Shown here: positions 25,480 through 34,677 of the stretch, piece after piece
How positions within the stretch are numbered: position 1 is the first letter of the stretch
Layout: the number at the start of each line of letters is the position of its first letter
Assembly (NCBI RefSeq): GCF_018860345.1
Contig: NZ_JAHKPJ010000020.1
Span: 106,550-170,549, forward strand
From: Psychrosphaera sp. F3M07
GTDB lineage: Bacteria > Pseudomonadota > Gammaproteobacteria > Enterobacterales > Alteromonadaceae
Reading direction: 5' to 3'
Length of the DNA: 64,000 nucleotides
Notes under the pieces: model-generated
Databases searched by the model: none
What the model was told of the DNA's origin: nothing
Seen by the model: only the letters and a program-made list of their open reading frames with translations
Program-made: the position numbers and the translations under genes

Positions 25480-26475
25480 ATGTTAATTGAATCAGAATTT
25501 AAACCAGCTTGGTGGATGACTAATCGCCACTTACAAACCATTTTACCTCGAGCGTATCCCATTACGTCTCACTTCAAACCCGCTTTTCAAGAGTTTGACC
25601 TAAGTGATGGTGATTTTGTCGAAGTGACCTGGTCACATCAAGTAAATAAGATAAAACCTAATCAACCTATCATTCTACTTTTTCATGGTTTAGAAGGTTC
25701 GTTTGATAGCTTTTATACCAAACGAATGATGAACACCTTATACCAACAAGGTTGGGTTGCCGTATTAATGCACTTTAGAGGCTGCGGTACCAAAACCAAC
25801 CGCAAGGCTCAAACTTATCATTCTGGACAAACCGCTGATGTCAGTGAGTTTATTAAATATTTAAAACAAAGGCATCCCACCAATCCATTGTTCTCAATAG
25901 GGTTTTCATTAGGTGGCAATGTGCTTGCTAAATACCTTGGTGAAAGAAAAAACACGCAACTCGATGGAGCAATTGTCATCTCTGCACCATTAAATTTATC
26001 TGAATGTTCTAAAACTATTGGTCAAGGTTTTGCCAAGGTTTATCAAAAATACTTACTGGATAAATTAAAACGCAGTACACATGCCAAGATAGATGCGTTA
26101 AATGGTGCAGATCCACTATTACTAGACAAAGAACAACTAGATAACATAGCTAACATGGGTGAATTTGATCAACTTGTTACCGCGCCTTTAAATGGTTTTG
26201 CCAGCGCTGAAGATTATTATGAACAATCAAGTGGTAAACAGTTTTTGTCTAACATTAACGTACCAACGTTAATTATCCATGCCCAAGATGATCCATTCAT
26301 GAATGAGTCTGTGATCCCGAGTGAAAATGAAATGTCTGCCAGCGTGCAATTTGAGTTAAGTAAAAAAGGCGGCCATGTTGGATTCCTTACGGGTAACAAC
26401 CCATTAAAACCAGAGTTTTGGTTGGAAACACGCAGCGTAAAATTCATCAATCAATTATTAACTGAGACAAAATGA
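25480..26475 (+). CDS. yheT: YheT-family alpha/beta hydrolase
   Basis: A 331-residue hydrolase close to E. coli YheT. Family marks are [14 protein letters not shown] near the start, [22 protein letters not shown], the nucleophile elbow [17 protein letters not shown] (Ser143) and the catalytic His in [12 protein letters not shown] at 25480 is preferred over GTG 25459. Its stop overlaps the yheU start in ATGA, as in enteric bacteria. Substrate is unknown. Confidence 0.93.
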   Translation: MLIESEFKPAWWMTNRHLQTILPRAYPITSHFKPAFQEFDLSDGDFVEVTWSHQVNKIKPNQPIILLFHGLEGSFDSFYTKRMMNTLYQQGWVAVLMHFRGCGTKTNRKAQTYHSGQTADVSEFIKYLKQRHPTNPLFSIGFSLGGNVLAKYLGERKNTQLDGAIVISAPLNLSECSKTIGQGFAKVYQKYLLDKLKRSTHAKIDALNGADPLLLDKEQLDNIANMGEFDQLVTAPLNGFASAEDYYEQSSGKQFLSNINVPTLIIHAQDDPFMNESVIPSENEMSASVQFELSKKGGHVGFLTGNNPLKPEFWLETRSVKFINQLLTETK

Positions 26476-26690
26476 TAATCCCATGGCAACAAATAAGTCC
26501 AGATGCGTTAAACAGTATTATTGAAGAGTTTGTAATGCGAGAGGGGACGGATTATGGTGAATCAGAAATTTCCTTTGAGCAAAAAAAATTAGAGGTAAAA
26601 CAACAACTCAATAGTGGGTCAATTGTGTTAGTTTATTCCGAGTTACATGAAACTGTAAATTTAATGGCCGCTAACGACTTTCAAGGTTAA
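26472..26690 (+). CDS. yheU: YheU-family (UPF0270) protein
   Basis: A 72-residue protein nearly collinear with E. coli Yhe[31 protein letters not shown] and [14 protein letters not shown]. It starts in the yheT stop codon (ATGA), so it is translationally coupled. Function is unknown. Confidence 0.95.
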   Translation: MIIPWQQISPDALNSIIEEFVMREGTDYGESEISFEQKKLEVKQQLNSGSIVLVYSELHETVNLMAANDFQG

Positions 26691-26704
26691 CGGCTATCAT
26701 CAAG

Positions 26705-26731
26705 CGCGATTTAATCTTATGTTAAATCGCG
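26705..26731. terminator. Hairpin between convergent yheU and the cysQ-linked gene
   Basis: Perfect 10-bp stem CGCGATTTAA/TTAAATCGCG with a 7-base loop. The right arm includes the stop codon of the 26722 gene. There is no T-tract on either side, so terminator function is uncertain. Confidence 0.45.
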
Positions 26732-27231
26732 TAGTGATCAACCCAATCTTCTACTCTAACAGCAAATTTATCGGCTAATGGACTCCAACACCCACGTAAA
26801 TCACACGCTAAAATATTATTGTCTATATCTCTTACGATAATAGCCGTAGATTCAAACTCTTCACGATCAAAGTCGTGGGCAATCGACATTGAGTCATACA
26901 TGTCATCTAATGTTTCGTGCTCCATCGCGTCTTCTAACAAATCAAAATCAAAGTCACATTGCACAATAAAATAATGGTCATGGCGATTAGATATATATCG
27001 GCTACCAAAAGGGGCGATAGCCAATAACGTATATTTATAATGCTCTAGCTTCTGCATCTCCACTTCTGACTTCATCGTGCTGTTTTTTAGATATTCGGTG
27101 ATATCACGAGCGATACACTTCATATCATCCGCAGATTGAGGGCTTAATACTTTACCATCAACGTAATCCGCTTCTTGGCCACTGAGAAGCGACATCGCAC
27201 AACCAATTAAATTATTAATATCCGTGATCAT
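26722..27231 (-). CDS. Acidic protein of unknown function behind cysQ
   Basis: A 169-residue cytoplasmic-type protein I do not recognise. It has no signal peptide or membrane segment, is rich in Asp and Glu (for example DFDFDLLEDAMEHETLDDMY), and has three late Cys residues (VQCDFD, LACDLRGCWS). A helix-rich N-terminal half is followed by what look like beta strands (YTLLAIAPFGSRYI, HYFIVQCDFDF, STAIIVRDID). AAGGAAA precedes the ATG. It starts 15 bp after cysQ on the same strand, so it is probably co-transcribed with it and perhaps nudE. Confidence 0.7.
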   Translation of the reverse strand: MITDINNLIGCAMSLLSGQEADYVDGKVLSPQSADDMKCIARDITEYLKNSTMKSEVEMQKLEHYKYTLLAIAPFGSRYISNRHDHYFIVQCDFDFDLLEDAMEHETLDDMYDSMSIAHDFDREEFESTAIIVRDIDNNILACDLRGCWSPLADKFAVRVEDWVDHYAI

Positions 27232-27246
27232 AATTAAACTATTTCC

Positions 27247-28077
27247 TTAATCTCGTCTTGAAGTATGAGGTATGGTGATTGTCGACCAATCCAATAGTCT
27301 ATCGCCGAGCACCATAAAGTCTGGGTTTAATACCGACTCTCTTTGGTTATAACTTAATGCTGCGTATTCTGAATCTAAAATACATCCACCAGCTTCTTCA
27401 ACAATAATTTGGGGAGCCCCTGTATCCCATTCACCTGTAGGTCCAACACGAATATAAATATCGGCTTTGCCTTCAGCCACCAAACACGATTTTAACGCGG
27501 CACTGCCCATAGAAACAAATTCTAAAGCAATATCTGGCTTGATAAATTTAGTGATGGTTTCTAATTTTTGTACGCGGCTAATGGCAACACGTAAATATGC
27601 ATTTTTAGGGTCGACAGGAGTAGCCGACACGCTTTTGGTTTTACCATTGAATATTTTATGAGCGCCTAAACCGGATACCGCCCAAAATGTTGTTTTTGTA
27701 ACTGGGGCGTGAATTACACCTAATACAGGTTTACCATTTTCTATTAACGCAATATTTACCGCAAAATCTGAACGACCTGCGACAAACTCTTGTGTGCCAT
27801 CCAATGGATCAATTAACCAATACCGAGTCCAAAGTGAACGTTCTGCCAGCGATATATTTTCTACCTCTTCCGACATAATTGGAATATCTGGAGTGAGTTT
27901 GCTTAACTCTGTCATCACAATTTCATTTGCCGCGTAATCTGCACTGGTAACAGGCGATTCATCTAATTTATTAAATTGCTCAAAGTCACCATCTTCAAAA
28001 AACTCTAAAATAGCCAAACCAGCAGTATTTGCTATTTCAACGGCATGTATTGCTAATTGTTCCAGTGATAATGTCAC
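27247..28077 (-). CDS. cysQ: 3'(2'),5'-bisphosphate nucleotidase CysQ
   Basis: A 276-residue inositol-monophosphatase-fold enzyme that hydrolyses 3'-phosphoadenosine 5'-phosphate from sulfate assimilation. Metal-binding motifs are MSEEVE (Glu70, Glu71), DPLDGTQEF (Asp90, Asp93) and WDTGAPQIIVEEAGG. The start is GTG at 28077 with GGGGAG upstream. It lies just downstream of nudE (20 bp), as in many gammaproteobacteria. Confidence 0.95.
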   Translation of the reverse strand: MTLSLEQLAIHAVEIANTAGLAILEFFEDGDFEQFNKLDESPVTSADYAANEIVMTELSKLTPDIPIMSEEVENISLAERSLWTRYWLIDPLDGTQEFVAGRSDFAVNIALIENGKPVLGVIHAPVTKTTFWAVSGLGAHKIFNGKTKSVSATPVDPKNAYLRVAISRVQKLETITKFIKPDIALEFVSMGSAALKSCLVAEGKADIYIRVGPTGEWDTGAPQIIVEEAGGCILDSEYAALSYNQRESVLNPDFMVLGDRLLDWSTITIPHTSRRD

Positions 28078-28097
28078 TATTAACTCCCCAACTGCAT

Positions 28098-28670
28098 TTA
28101 TTCTATTAAGGTTAGTTTTTCTTTCGCCAGATACAAGGCGGATACGCTTCTCGCCTCGGTAAAGTCCTCACGGTCTATCAACTGCTCTAAGTTATTCCAC
28201 TGCCAGTTCACTACCTCTAATGGCTCAGGTTCGTCTCCTACGAGGGATTCTGGATACAGGTCAAGGGCAATGTAAATATGCATGATTGAATTAAAATAAC
28301 TTGGTGCCATGGATAAAGTTTTTAACTTCACCAAACGTTTTGCGCCAAAACCAATTTCTTCTTTTAATTCTCGATTAGCGGCTTGTTCTGGTGATTCACC
28401 TGGGTCGATCAACCCTTTAGGAAAACCCAATTCATAACTGTGTGTACCTGCGCAATATTCACTGACCAGTAAAAACTCATCTTGGCTCACAATCGGTACA
28501 ACCATGACTGCGCCTCGGCCCGAACTTTTCATTCGTTCGTAAGTGCGCTGTTCACCATTTGAAAATTCTAAATCGAGCTGCTCAATTTTAAATAAACGGC
28601 TTTGGGCTACTAATTCAGCGTTTTGAATGACAGGTAATTGCTGTTTTTTATTGTTTGTATGCTCCGACAT
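28098..28670 (-). CDS. nudE: ADP compounds hydrolase NudE
   Basis: A 190-residue Nudix hydrolase. The Nudix box is complete at residues 86-108 (Gly86, Glu92, Arg100-Glu101, Glu104-Glu105, Gly107). ELGFPKGLIDPGESPEQAA and SMAPSYFNSIMHIYIALDL match E. coli NudE, which cleaves ADP-ribose, NADH and Ap3A. AAGG precedes the ATG. It is divergent from yrfG, as in enterics, and followed by cysQ. Confidence 0.94.
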   Translation of the reverse strand: MSEHTNNKKQQLPVIQNAELVAQSRLFKIEQLDLEFSNGEQRTYERMKSSGRGAVMVVPIVSQDEFLLVSEYCAGTHSYELGFPKGLIDPGESPEQAANRELKEEIGFGAKRLVKLKTLSMAPSYFNSIMHIYIALDLYPESLVGDEPEPLEVVNWQWNNLEQLIDREDFTEARSVSALYLAKEKLTLIE

Positions 28671-28733
28671 TGATTGCCTTCTGCTAAGATCGGATACTAG
28701 ACTACTACTATAACGAACAAAGTTTAAAAATCT

Positions 28734-29393
28734 ATGCTTAATTGGTCAGATATCCACACTGTTTTACTCGATATGGACGGCACTTTACTCGATTTACATT
28801 TTGATAATCATTTTTGGATGGAACACACTCCAAAAGCGTTAGCAAAAAAGCATGACATTCCGCTACAACAAGCCAAAGAAGAGCTAAAACAACAAAACGA
28901 TGCTGTGCATGGTCAACTGGAATGGTATTGCCTAGATTATTGGCAAAAAGAGTTGGATTTACCCATTGTTGAACTTAAACGTGAGATCCGACATTTAATC
29001 AAATTACGTGACGACACTATACCTTTTTTAGATGCGTTAAAAGCTGCAGGTAAAAAAGTCATTCTGGTCACAAATGCACATCCAGACTCATTAAGTTTAA
29101 AAGTAGAAATGACACAGTTAGATAACCATATCGACCAATTAATTTCATGTCATCAATATGGGGTAAGCAAAGAAAGTCAAAGCCTGTGGCAGCAATTACA
29201 ACAAGATATAGGTTTTGAAAATCAACATACTTTGTTTGTCGATGACTCAAAGCCAGTATTAGCGTCTGCACAACAATTTGGAATTAAACATTTGTTAGCC
29301 GTCGCCAACCCAGACAGTAAAAAGCCTGCAAAAAATATAGAAGGTTATGTTAATACAACAGACTTTAGACTATTGATAAACGACATTAAATAA
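28734..29393 (+). CDS. yrfG: GMP/IMP nucleotidase YrfG (HAD family)
   Basis: A 219-residue HAD phosphatase with motif I LLDMDGTLLDLHFDNHFW (Asp13, Asp15), motif II VTNAHPDSL and motif IV FVDDSKPVL. The LDLHFDNHFW extension is typical of YrfG, which dephosphorylates purine nucleotides. It is divergent from nudE with 63 bp between them. No good Shine-Dalgarno sequence was seen. Confidence 0.93.
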   Translation: MLNWSDIHTVLLDMDGTLLDLHFDNHFWMEHTPKALAKKHDIPLQQAKEELKQQNDAVHGQLEWYCLDYWQKELDLPIVELKREIRHLIKLRDDTIPFLDALKAAGKKVILVTNAHPDSLSLKVEMTQLDNHIDQLISCHQYGVSKESQSLWQQLQQDIGFENQHTLFVDDSKPVLASAQQFGIKHLLAVANPDSKKPAKNIEGYVNTTDFRLLINDIK

Positions 29394-29425
29394 GCTGAAA
29401 TCTAAGCGAGTTTAAGCAACCCAGC

Positions 29426-29998
29426 TTATACATTTTTTATATTAAGTACGTGTTGGGAATCCGTTTCATTTGGTGCAGCTGACTCTGAAGGCTCGTCAAC
29501 TTTGTCTCGGTCTGGGTTTATTTGTAACTCAAGCGTATCAACTTGTTCTTCCAAGTCTAATATTTTGCTATTTTGCGAAGAGACACGGGTAACTAATCCA
29601 TTAATGATTTTTTGCTTTACCGTGTCTTTAACTCTAAGTGGTAATAAATCAAATAAGTCACGAGTAACCCTAAGGGCAATGATATCTGTTTTTGCTGTTA
29701 CGGTAGCGCTTCTCGCTTCATTACAAATAAAACCGACTTCACCAATGAAGTTCCCAGCGGTTGTTGTCGCTATAAACTGTTTATCCACCGAAATTTCTGC
29801 TTCACCGTTTAATAAAATATAAAAGTCAGAATCAAACTGGTTCTGTTTTATGAAAACATTACCCTGCTCAATCAACACCACTATATTTGGTATGTTGGCC
29901 AGCATTTCTCTGTCTTTAGGTTCCAAACTTTTAAATAGTGGGATTCGATTTAAAAACTCCACTAGTTTTAATTTTGAAATATTATTTATTCTTTTCAT
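29426..29998 (-). CDS. Cyclic-nucleotide-binding-domain protein
   Basis: About 190 residues: a CRP-like cNMP-binding beta-barrel (FLNRIPLFKSLEPKDREML, FYILLNGEAEISVD, GNFIGEVGFICNEARSATVTA), followed by a helix, a short coiled coil (ILDLEEQVDTLELQI) and a polar tail. There is no HTH, so it is not a CRP-type regulator. The phosphate-binding cassette is partly altered (GEVGFICNEARSAT versus GELALLYN.PRAAT), keeping Glu and Arg. A TTG-started extension to 30025 exists; ATG 29998 is preferred. Its target is unknown. Confidence 0.8.
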   Translation of the reverse strand: MKRINNISKLKLVEFLNRIPLFKSLEPKDREMLANIPNIVVLIEQGNVFIKQNQFDSDFYILLNGEAEISVDKQFIATTTAGNFIGEVGFICNEARSATVTAKTDIIALRVTRDLFDLLPLRVKDTVKQKIINGLVTRVSSQNSKILDLEEQVDTLELQINPDRDKVDEPSESAAPNETDSQHVLNIKNV

Positions 29999-30101
29999 TG
30001 GGCTTTTCTTTTCACCTAGATCCAATCAAAGTTATCAAGTTACCGAGCTCATTTCGCTGTGTCTTCGATTTTAAATAATCGATAATTTATAGATAGTAAC
30101 A

Positions 30102-30839
30102 CTACAACTTAATTTTATACTTACCTTTGTTATCCATTTTACCCAGCATGCCAACACCTTGATGCACAACCGCAGGTAAACTCACGTCAGGTTTAACAAA
30201 ACCATCAAATCCATACTTTTTTGCCGATTCAATTACAGCACTGCCTTCAATGCCTAATAAGTTATTACCATCAAATTTAGCAACTAACTTATTTTCTTCA
30301 CATAACAAGGTCGATGTTATTGTGCCAAATGAAATTGGACCATTGATATCGGTGCCTGCTTTGACCCAAACAAACTCACCATTCAATTGTTCACAAACCG
30401 GCTCGCCTATTTGAAATACCTCAATCGTTGTTATCAATCTTCCTGCTATCACACCCACAGGTAAAGGTAAAAATGGTTTTACACCATGCGCCGGCATTCT
30501 AAAGACAAAATCACGTAATTGATGACCGGTTAGTCCTGAGGACACTGTGCCTCTTCCGCTAAGTTGTTGGCTGTTACGTGCATTACCAAACTTAATATCA
30601 AACCCTAAGTTACCATGTAATAAACTACTAAATTCAAATTGCCAACGCACATTTTCAAACAACATATTGTTGACTTGAACGGCATCAATTTCACCTTGCC
30701 AAAGTGTGCCATCTAAACCTTGATAAGCGATGTTTTTTGGTAGCGACAGTTTACTAGCCACAAGACTGATAGGTACTAATGTCAGCGTAAATAAAACAAA
30801 ACTCACTATAAATAGTACGACTATTTTTACTTTACTCAT
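30102..30839 (-). CDS. gspN: Type II secretion protein GspN
   Basis: A 245-residue inner-membrane protein with one N-terminal anchor (IVVLFIVSFVLFTLTLVPIS) and a periplasmic beta-rich domain with YQGLDGTLWQGEIDAVQV, the GspN hallmark. It is the last gene of the gspC-N operon; its start overlaps the gspM stop as TAATG. GspN is accessory and missing from some type II systems. Confidence 0.93.
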   Translation of the reverse strand: MSKVKIVVLFIVSFVLFTLTLVPISLVASKLSLPKNIAYQGLDGTLWQGEIDAVQVNNMLFENVRWQFEFSSLLHGNLGFDIKFGNARNSQQLSGRGTVSSGLTGHQLRDFVFRMPAHGVKPFLPLPVGVIAGRLITTIEVFQIGEPVCEQLNGEFVWVKAGTDINGPISFGTITSTLLCEENKLVAKFDGNNLLGIEGSAVIESAKKYGFDGFVKPDVSLPAVVHQGVGMLGKMDNKGKYKIKL

Positions 30840-31333
30840 TATTCTCGCCCTAGATCTAGTCTTCTGATTTTAACCATACCTAAGGTATCGGCTTTTGAAA
30901 AATCAATATTTTGAGCGTTAATATTATGTTTGGTTTGCAACTCCGATAACCAACTCATTAAATTATTGAAACCAATTTCATTAATCCCCACTTTCACTAA
31001 ATCCGTTTTTTGCGGTTGAATTCGTTCAATTACAACACCGTATTTTTTCGCGGTAGCATTGATCACTTGTGTGATAGAACTTTGGCCTGAAACGCCAGTA
31101 GCTGAGGTTTTATTAGCGGCTTTGATGATATCGATTTGTTGTTTTGCCCAACGATTAAGCTCTAATTGTTGAGTTAGTTTCTTTTCTGACTCTGTCACAT
31201 TTTTATTAATGCTGGACACCACACTGATCACAATAAACACCACAAAAAATATCCCAGCGATTTTAACTAAGCGCTGTTCGTTTTCTGTTTTACTGTTAAG
31301 CCAAGTGTTTATAATTTGTTTTAACTTATCCAT
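30839..31333 (-). CDS. gspM: Type II secretion protein GspM
   Basis: A 164-residue bitopic protein: cytoplasmic N-terminus (IINTWLNSKTENEQRLVKIAG), one membrane helix (FFVVFIVISVVSSI), then a periplasmic ferredoxin-like domain. With GspL it forms the assembly platform that links the GspE ATPase to the pseudopilus. The start overlaps the gspL stop (TAATG). Confidence 0.93.
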   Translation of the reverse strand: MDKLKQIINTWLNSKTENEQRLVKIAGIFFVVFIVISVVSSINKNVTESEKKLTQQLELNRWAKQQIDIIKAANKTSATGVSGQSSITQVINATAKKYGVVIERIQPQKTDLVKVGINEIGFNNLMSWLSELQTKHNINAQNIDFSKADTLGMVKIRRLDLGRE

Positions 31334-32634
31334 TACTTGGCCTCCTCAATACTTAATGAACCTGAAACGGTATTGCCTTCATTATTCACGGCACCTTGTT
31401 TCACTGTTAATCCTAACTTTTCAATGTCGGTTTTAAATTGTTCAAATTGTTGAAAAGAAGGCGCAGAGGCGTTTAATCTAAGTTCGCCACGTTTATCGTC
31501 GTAACGTATTGAATCAAGATTGATATTAGGGCTTTTTTTGAAGATAACCGTTAACTTAGTCATTAACTCAATAAAACCGCTTGAATCCAAATTAGTGTCG
31601 CCACCAACCGCAGCCACCTTACGTTTTAATTGTGTACGTAAAATATTTATTCTCAGTTTTTCTTTTGGAAAGGCACTTTGATACATTTGTGTTAACTCTT
31701 GTTTAGCAAAATCAAGGCCGTGTGCAGCCGATTGCCACTTGGTAATTGTCATCACAAATTGAATGCTTAAGGTAATACATAATAGAATTGCAGCGGGACG
31801 CCATAAAGACCAATTTTTACTCACCGCTTTTTTCTGAGCAAAATCACCTTGTAATAGATTCCACTTCAGCGATTCAGCTTGTTGTGCCAATAACAACATA
31901 GGTAATTCTTGATCTGCCGCTGATAAGTTCACTTGTTCAGACTCAATTAAGCTTGCGGTTAAATCTGCAGGTAAAGGAGAAAAGTAGTTTACTTCAATGG
32001 CCGACAAAGTATTTTGACTATCTGCTCCATCTTGTTTAAGAGCGGGTATTAACTTTTCAAAATACATTGGTAACCATGGGTCAGTTAAAAACAATCCACC
32101 CCAATTGCTTTCTCTGATCAACCAACCATTGGCATACTCTAAAATAGAAATGCTTTTACTTTCTTCACCAAACTGATGAGATAAATCGGGCAAACATAAC
32201 ACGTCCGGCAACATGCTTTTTACTTGGATGTTTGCTTCCGCTAACAAGGTTAACCAACGTTGCAACAAACTGCGTTTAACGATGGCGATGTTAACCCAAT
32301 ATTGTTCTAATTTTTTATCGTAACCGGTTTCTTCTATCGCAAAATGTAAATGTTCTATGTCTTCAGCTAATTCATCTTCTAACATGAAGGGTAATGCTTT
32401 AAGCAGTTGTCGAGTTGGTTTACGTGGCATGAAATGACGGTGCAATCGTACGTCGGCACTATCCACGAGTACAGTAACATGACGCCCTTTTGCATATTCA
32501 GTCAATACAGATATATTGTCCTGATGGTCTAATTGCCCAGACACTATGACTTCTTTTGTGGTTTGTGACCAAACCAACCAAGGGATGCAACTTGAGCTCT
32601 GACTACTCAGTCTCAGGATTAGCTTTTCGCTCAA
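31333..32634 (-). CDS. gspL: Type II secretion protein GspL
   Basis: A 433-residue platform protein: a large cytoplasmic actin-like domain that holds GspE (SEKLILRLSSQSSSCIPWLVW to about residue 265), one membrane helix (AAILLCITLSIQFVMTI) and a periplasmic ferredoxin-like domain. The start is TTG at 32634: GGAGGA lies just upstream and the resulting N-terminus matches the family. The longer TTG at 32646 would put that Shine-Dalgarno sequence inside the gene. It overlaps gspK by 32 bp. Confidence 0.93.
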   Translation of the reverse strand: MSEKLILRLSSQSSSCIPWLVWSQTTKEVIVSGQLDHQDNISVLTEYAKGRHVTVLVDSADVRLHRHFMPRKPTRQLLKALPFMLEDELAEDIEHLHFAIEETGYDKKLEQYWVNIAIVKRSLLQRWLTLLAEANIQVKSMLPDVLCLPDLSHQFGEESKSISILEYANGWLIRESNWGGLFLTDPWLPMYFEKLIPALKQDGADSQNTLSAIEVNYFSPLPADLTASLIESEQVNLSAADQELPMLLLAQQAESLKWNLLQGDFAQKKAVSKNWSLWRPAAILLCITLSIQFVMTITKWQSAAHGLDFAKQELTQMYQSAFPKEKLRINILRTQLKRKVAAVGGDTNLDSSGFIELMTKLTVIFKKSPNINLDSIRYDDKRGELRLNASAPSFQQFEQFKTDIEKLGLTVKQGAVNNEGNTVSGSLSIEEAK

Positions 32635-33637
32635 TTCTTCCTCCAAAACGGCGTGTTATGACGTTTACGTTATAGTTATTATCTAATTGAAACACACTCG
32701 TTAAATCGAATTTAATATCATTAAAATAAGCATTGGTAATCAGTTTAAAGAAGTTACTGTTCACCGTAAATTGACTTTTATCCAGTTGTGCAATATTTGC
32801 TAATGAGCTGACTTCTTTTAGTGCAAAAAATTCAGCGATGTCGTTAAACCCGTCATCCGGTCTATTTGACAAAATATCATCTACCTTAGCACGGTCAATA
32901 TCTAACATTGCCATCAAATATTCAGGGTTTTCGGCGTCTATGGTATTGACGTTAATCTGCAATTGATTGTTATTCGGGATCACACATACTTTATCTTTTA
33001 GTTGCGTCATCACCATGACATCAAAACCATAAATAACACGTAACTCATTTTCATGGGCTAAATTTGAATTCGCACTCAAATACGGAAAAGCCAGCCCAGT
33101 ATACATATCACCGTCATAACCTACCGCACCGGAGGGGTAATCATCTTTATCTAACCAATCAAATAAATTAACCGCTAAATCTTCATGACTAACTTCTGCC
33201 GTGATATCTAAGTTCGACAGCAATCGGACAAATAATTCTAACCGTGCTTTTTTTTCGTCATCTGCAATATCTGGGTAATATAAACTGTTTAGATTAAAAC
33301 AAGACGATAAGTCTTTAATTTCACCCTCTATTAAACCATCATCAACAGGAAAACTCATACCACTGATAGCCCAAGGCTGATCGAGATTGAATACCCCTTT
33401 GTCTTTTTCTGCTGTACGTTTTAATAAGGCTTTTACAAAATTTTCCGAACTAATGGCATACCAATACGCTTGTTGTCGCTCTAATATATTTTGCACACGT
33501 TGTACTTGAAATTTTTGCTCAGTTAAAATTTCTGTCGCTAAAATCACGCACAAGGCTATTGCCAATAATACCGACACCAATGCCACACCTTTTTGTTTGT
33601 GCTGGCTATTTTGATAACGAGATGTGAATTTCATCAT
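32603..33637 (-). CDS. gspK: Minor pseudopilin GspK
   Basis: A 344-residue minor pseudopilin that caps the pseudopilus tip. The prepilin site is KG|VALVSVLLAIALC, and position +5 is Val rather than Glu, as usual for GspK. A large helical domain follows (LFDWLDKDDYPSGAVG, INVNTIDAENPEYLMAML). Its start overlaps the gspJ stop by ATGA. Confidence 0.95.
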   Translation of the reverse strand: MMKFTSRYQNSQHKQKGVALVSVLLAIALCVILATEILTEQKFQVQRVQNILERQQAYWYAISSENFVKALLKRTAEKDKGVFNLDQPWAISGMSFPVDDGLIEGEIKDLSSCFNLNSLYYPDIADDEKKARLELFVRLLSNLDITAEVSHEDLAVNLFDWLDKDDYPSGAVGYDGDMYTGLAFPYLSANSNLAHENELRVIYGFDVMVMTQLKDKVCVIPNNNQLQINVNTIDAENPEYLMAMLDIDRAKVDDILSNRPDDGFNDIAEFFALKEVSSLANIAQLDKSQFTVNSNFFKLITNAYFNDIKFDLTSVFQLDNNYNVNVITRRFGGRIERKANPETE

Positions 33638-34269
33638 GTGGCTTTCACCACTTCAGTTTTTTTTATGATGAGAAAATTACGTTCGATTAATCCAAAAGTA
33701 TCGGTCTCTAATGACAGTTTAATCGCTAAGGGTAATTCACCTTGCGCTAGCTCTTCTGTCCAAGCTTGATCTATAAAATAAGATAAAGTCATTGATTCAA
33801 TATCGTTGATCAATACTTGTACTTTAGGCTCAGTGCCCATTTCATTATCGACAAAGTTAAAATACAGGCGTTCCAAACGTCTTTCGACTAAGCGATACGC
33901 AACCAGTTGTAGTTCACTTCTTGGCAACACCATAGCAGGATTGGTCCAACCGTCTCTAACAAAGGCAAAACCAATACTTTCTGATTCAAATAAGTAATCG
34001 CTTACATGAAAGAATGAATCATTGGCTTCTTCACCATTGATCCTCACTTTACGTTGCGTTAATTGTGTTAAGTCATTCTCCATAATGACAAAAGCACGCT
34101 GTAAATTGGTTAACTGTGTATTCTGATTTAATACCGCCTCGTGACCATTCACGGTTGTATTCACTACGGTGTAAGTTGCTAAACCCAACATGGCAAAAAT
34201 GGCTAACGACACCAACATCTCTAATAAGGTAAACCCATTAACCGCTGAAGTTTTTTTGATAAACATCAT
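33634..34269 (-). CDS. gspJ: Minor pseudopilin GspJ
   Basis: A 211-residue minor pseudopilin with prepilin site NG|FTLLEMLVSLAIFAMLG (Glu at +5) and the LTQLTQRKVR and FVRDGWTNPAMVLPRSELQLVAYR segments typical of GspJ. It forms the tip complex with GspI and GspK. It lies 2 bp after gspI and overlaps gspK by 4 bp. Confidence 0.95.
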   Translation of the reverse strand: MMFIKKTSAVNGFTLLEMLVSLAIFAMLGLATYTVVNTTVNGHEAVLNQNTQLTNLQRAFVIMENDLTQLTQRKVRINGEEANDSFFHVSDYLFESESIGFAFVRDGWTNPAMVLPRSELQLVAYRLVERRLERLYFNFVDNEMGTEPKVQVLINDIESMTLSYFIDQAWTEELAQGELPLAIKLSLETDTFGLIERNFLIIKKTEVVKAT

Positions 34270-34271
34270 AG

Positions 34272-34676
34272 TTATAAGTCCTTACTGCTATCAGCATTCA
34301 CACTGACATAGGTGGTTAAGGAATATATTGAGGACGTGGCTTTTTCATCGCTTGAGACAGTCACGGTAACTGCTCGTAAGTCTTCATCTTCGGTTTTTAC
34401 CACTTTTTGCTGCCAATACCAGGTTCTGCCAGCAAGCTCCTGCTCACCTTTTTCTTTATCTTTTGGCGGCCATTGTTTACTGACTTGCAGTTCAACTAGT
34501 CGATTATTGGCAACCCAAGAAGCAAAAGTCATTTCTTCAATTTGACCTAAGTTGTTAGATGCCGTGCCGACCACACCTAAAATAGCGCTGGCCGAATAAG
34601 CAAATATGGCTAATGCCAATAACAGCTCTATTAGAGTAAAACCTTTAACTGGGTAAGTAGAGCGCACAATAGTCAC
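34272..34676 (-). CDS. gspI: Minor pseudopilin GspI
   Basis: A 134-residue minor pseudopilin with prepilin site KG|FTLIELLLALAIFAYSA and the WVANNRLVELQVSKQWPP segment typical of GspI. No ATG is in frame before the prepilin site; GTG at 34676 is the likely start, one base after the gspH stop. Confidence 0.94.
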   Translation of the reverse strand: MTIVRSTYPVKGFTLIELLLALAIFAYSASAILGVVGTASNNLGQIEEMTFASWVANNRLVELQVSKQWPPKDKEKGEQELAGRTWYWQQKVVKTEDEDLRAVTVTVSSDEKATSSIYSLTTYVSVNADSSKDL

Positions 34677-34677
34677 G

